Source: Deltaproteobacteria bacterium (GTDB lineage Bacteria > Myxococcota_A > UBA9160 > SZUA-336). Taken from it: a DNA stretch of 32,948 nucleotides. The stretch lies in the NCBI GenBank assembly GCA_004356455.1, contig SMWZ01000031.1, forward strand, positions 1 through 32,948. The letters are read 5' to 3'. How positions within the stretch are numbered: position 1 is the first letter of the stretch; each line of letters starts with the position of its first letter. A model generated the notes under the pieces. That model saw only the letters and a program-made list of their open reading frames with translations. It did not search any database and was not told the DNA's origin. Positions 30,834 to 32,948 of the stretch are shown here, piece after piece. The translations under genes were made by a program, and so were the position numbers.

Positions 30834-32948
30834 GTGAGGACCCTCAGGCGGACGGTCCGGTGGAGCGCAGCCCTACTATCTTGTGTGGCGCTGTTGTCGC
30901 TCGCAGGTGCAGTGCGTGCGCAGCCGGCAGCGCCGTCATCCGCTGTTCCGATCGTGCTTACGCTCGAGCCCTCCGCTCCCCTGGAGGAAGGTGCGTCCAA
31001 GTGGCTCTCACGCCTCTCCCGCGCGCTGGAGTCGAGCCAGCCCACCGAGGGCGCGGCGCTCGAAGTGCGCGACGCGCTTGTCTTGGAGCCACGTCCGCTG
31101 GTCGAGGGCGGGGCCCGGCTGGGTGAGCGTTATTTCCGGCAGCAGGCGCAGCACACGGGTGCACACTTCGTGGTGGTCGCGCGCGTTGCGCGCCTGACGC
31201 AGCACTACAGCCTGGACGTGCGCGTGCTGGCTGTTCCTCGCATGCAGGAGCTCGCCCACTTCATCTACCAGGGTGAGGGCGCGGCCGGGCTCTCCGCGGC
31301 GATCTCCGAGGCAGCGACGGCTGTGCGCTCCATCCTGGCCCGTCAGCCATCCCGACTAAGAGCTGAGCGCGGGGTCTGGGCCCGACACGATTTCGCTCCC
31401 GATGTAGAGGGACTCACGCCCCAGACTACGAATACGGTGGTTGGGGTACAGGTGCTCGGAAACCGCCGCATCGAGGCGGATGCCATCCGAGCGGTGGTGG
31501 GAACACGGGTGGGTGAGCCGCTCCGGCAGGATCGGATCGGCGAGGACGTTCGGCGTATCTACGCGCTGGGCTTCTTCCGCGACGTCCAGGTCGAGGTCCT
31601 GGATGAGCACGGTGGCAAGCTCGTCACGTTCCTAGTCGAGGAGAACCCCATTATCCGACGCGTGAGCGTCTCGGGAAACGAGAACATGGGGAGCGACGAC
31701 ATCAAGGACCAGCTCACGCTGACGGTTGGCTCCACCACGGATTATCCGCTCCTGCTCGAGAACCAAGCTCGCGTGAAGGCTCTCTACAAGAGCCAGGGCT
31801 ACTACCTCGTGGAAGTGAGCTATCACGTGGAGCCGATCGGGGAGGGCAGCGTCGAGATCAACTTCGACATCAGGGAGGGGAAGAAGCTTCGTCTGATCGC
31901 GATCGATTTCGAAGGCAACGAGGCGCTCTCGGACAAGGAGCTGCTCCGCGTGGTGCAGACGAAGCCCTGGGGACGTATGTCTTTCGTCACCAAATTCTGG
32001 GACCGATCGGGCATCTATGCGGAGCCTATCTTCTATCAGGACCTCGATCGCATCGGTCGCGAGTACATGGATGAAGGCTTCATCCGCGCGACCATCGGCG
32101 AGCCCCAGGTCGACTACGACGAGAAGGGTCTGCGCGTCAAGGTTAAGGTCTCGGAAGGACCGCGCTACTACGTCGGCCATGTGGACGTGGTCGGGGACTC
32201 GTCTATGGACAGCGAAGTGCTGCTCGAGTTCCTCGAGCTGGAGCAGGGCCAAGTCTTCAGGCGCTCCACGCTGACGGGCGACGTGCAGCGCCTGCAAGCC
32301 CACTACGCGGACCGCGGCTTCTTCTCGGCCAAGGTCGGTCCCCACACCCGCGTCGACGAGGAGAAGCGCACGGTCGATTGTAGCTTCGAGGTGGACAAGG
32401 GCGAGCTCTACTTTGTGGACCGGATCGAGGTGCACGGCAACACCCGAACCCGGGACGAGGTCATTCGCCGGGAGCTGGGGCTGGCGGAGGGGGAGCTCTA
32501 CTCGGCCCGGGTCCTGCAGCGGAGCCGGGCCCGGATCCGCCGCCTGGGCTTCTTCGAGGAGGTGGGACTCGAGGCCAAGCCGCTCGACGAGCCGCATCGG
32601 GTCGCGGTGCACGTGGACGTGGTCGAACGTCCCACCGGGACCTTCAGCTTCGGCGCCGGGGTGGGGTCTACGGACGGCTTCCTCTTGAACACGTCGCTGC
32701 GCCAGGACAACCTCTTCGGCAGGGGCTGGGGGCTGGCGGCGACCCTGGATTTCGGCTCCGACAACTCGCGCATGTACCTCCGCTTCACTGATCCCTATTT
32801 CAGGGGAAGCCTGGTGAGCCTGAGCGCGACCTTCGGCCGGAACAAGACGGAGTTCATCGATTTCAAGCAGGAGACCACGGGCTTCAGCATGAACCTGAGC
32901 TATCCGCTGGACGAGGGGGAGACCCGCGTCGGCACGGGCTACGCCTAC
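30834..32948 (+). CDS. bamA: Outer-membrane assembly factor BamA with extra N-terminal domain (partial)
   Basis: This runs from GTG 30834 to the window end, 705 codons in frame. The start is chosen because AGGGGAG lies about 7 nt upstream and a signal peptide follows (residues 1-29, cleavage after V-R-A). Residues about 37-195 are an added domain not present in E. coli BamA, with a strand-rich part (A-H-F-V-V-V-A-R-V, Y-S-L-D-V-R-V-L). Five POTRA domains follow at about 202-272, 273-349, 350-443, 444-523 and 524-600, each with a G-N-type turn (V-L-G-N-R-R-I, V-S-G-N-E-N-M, F-E-G-N-E-A-L). The beta-barrel begins near 603 (T-F-S-F-G-A-G-V-G) and is cut off. BamA folds outer-membrane proteins. 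Confidence 0.93.
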   Translation, partial: MRTLRRTVRWSAALLSCVALLSLAGAVRAQPAAPSSAVPIVLTLEPSAPLEEGASKWLSRLSRALESSQPTEGAALEVRDALVLEPRPLVEGGARLGERYFRQQAQHTGAHFVVVARVARLTQHYSLDVRVLAVPRMQELAHFIYQGEGAAGLSAAISEAATAVRSILARQPSRLRAERGVWARHDFAPDVEGLTPQTTNTVVGVQVLGNRRIEADAIRAVVGTRVGEPLRQDRIGEDVRRIYALGFFRDVQVEVLDEHGGKLVTFLVEENPIIRRVSVSGNENMGSDDIKDQLTLTVGSTTDYPLLLENQARVKALYKSQGYYLVEVSYHVEPIGEGSVEINFDIREGKKLRLIAIDFEGNEALSDKELLRVVQTKPWGRMSFVTKFWDRSGIYAEPIFYQDLDRIGREYMDEGFIRATIGEPQVDYDEKGLRVKVKVSEGPRYYVGHVDVVGDSSMDSEVLLEFLELEQGQVFRRSTLTGDVQRLQAHYADRGFFSAKVGPHTRVDEEKRTVDCSFEVDKGELYFVDRIEVHGNTRTRDEVIRRELGLAEGELYSARVLQRSRARIRRLGFFEEVGLEAKPLDEPHRVAVHVDVVERPTGTFSFGAGVGSTDGFLLNTSLRQDNLFGRGWGLAATLDFGSDNSRMYLRFTDPYFRGSLVSLSATFGRNKTEFIDFKQETTGFSMNLSYPLDEGETRVGTGYAY

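Noticed and set aside
1-32948. CRISPR arrays, insertion sequences, phage genes or genomic islands
   Set aside because: No repeat-spacer pattern, transposase motif, terminal inverted repeats or base-composition break was seen.

Overview
The window is a high-GC (about two thirds G+C), gene-dense chromosomal segment from a Gram-negative, two-membrane bacterium. The diderm character follows from LptE, Lnt, a LolC/E-type permease with LolD, and BamA. Gene order (DUF177-rpmF-fab; glyA-nrdR-ribD-ribH-nusB; lptE-holA-rpsT-murJ; DUF4388-phoH-pgpH-ybeY; lnt-prfB-lysS-lolC/E-lolD-bamA) resembles Deltaproteobacteria in the broad sense (Desulfobacterota or Myxococcota-like lineages). The exact taxon cannot be read from the sequence. 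No mobile element, phage, CRISPR array or compositional island is visible.

Layout. 1-1160: the tail of an amidohydrolase, a 107-residue exported protein, a structured convergent intergenic region, and a histidine-rich exported protein on the minus strand behind an 8-bp palindrome. 1237-2778 (minus): gltX followed by tRNA-Gln(CUG). 2983-11354 (plus): a tightly packed run of DUF177, rpmF, fabD, fabG, acpP, fabF, glyA, nrdR, ribD, ribH, nusB and a stand-alone M17-N-like protein, with gaps of at most about 30 nt and many overlaps. 11515-15279 (plus): a zinc-ribbon pseudo-receiver protein, trkA, lptE and holA. rpsT (minus) and murJ (plus) then diverge from one CCATGG. 17317-20282: a TPR/zinc-ribbon membrane protein coupled to a DUF4388 protein with a pseudopilin-like tail. 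20363-30673: phoH, pgpH, ybeY, lnt, prfB (TTG start and programmed +1 frameshift), lysS, a LolC/E permease and lolD, mostly overlapping. 30834 to the window end: bamA, truncated by the window edge.

Functionally, the genes serve fatty-acid elongation, one-carbon and riboflavin metabolism, translation and rRNA maturation (L32, S20, GluRS, LysRS, RF2, YbeY, NusB), and envelope construction (MurJ, LptE, Lnt, Lol, BamA). Most are well-known housekeeping families. I did not find a clearly new multi-gene system. The least explained parts are lineage-type extensions and fusions: DUF4388 plus pseudopilin-like tail with its zinc/TPR partner, an extra N-terminal membrane domain on the LolC/E protein, an extra periplasmic domain on BamA, a pseudo-receiver with a zinc ribbon behind a sigma-28-like element, and a lone M17 N-domain.
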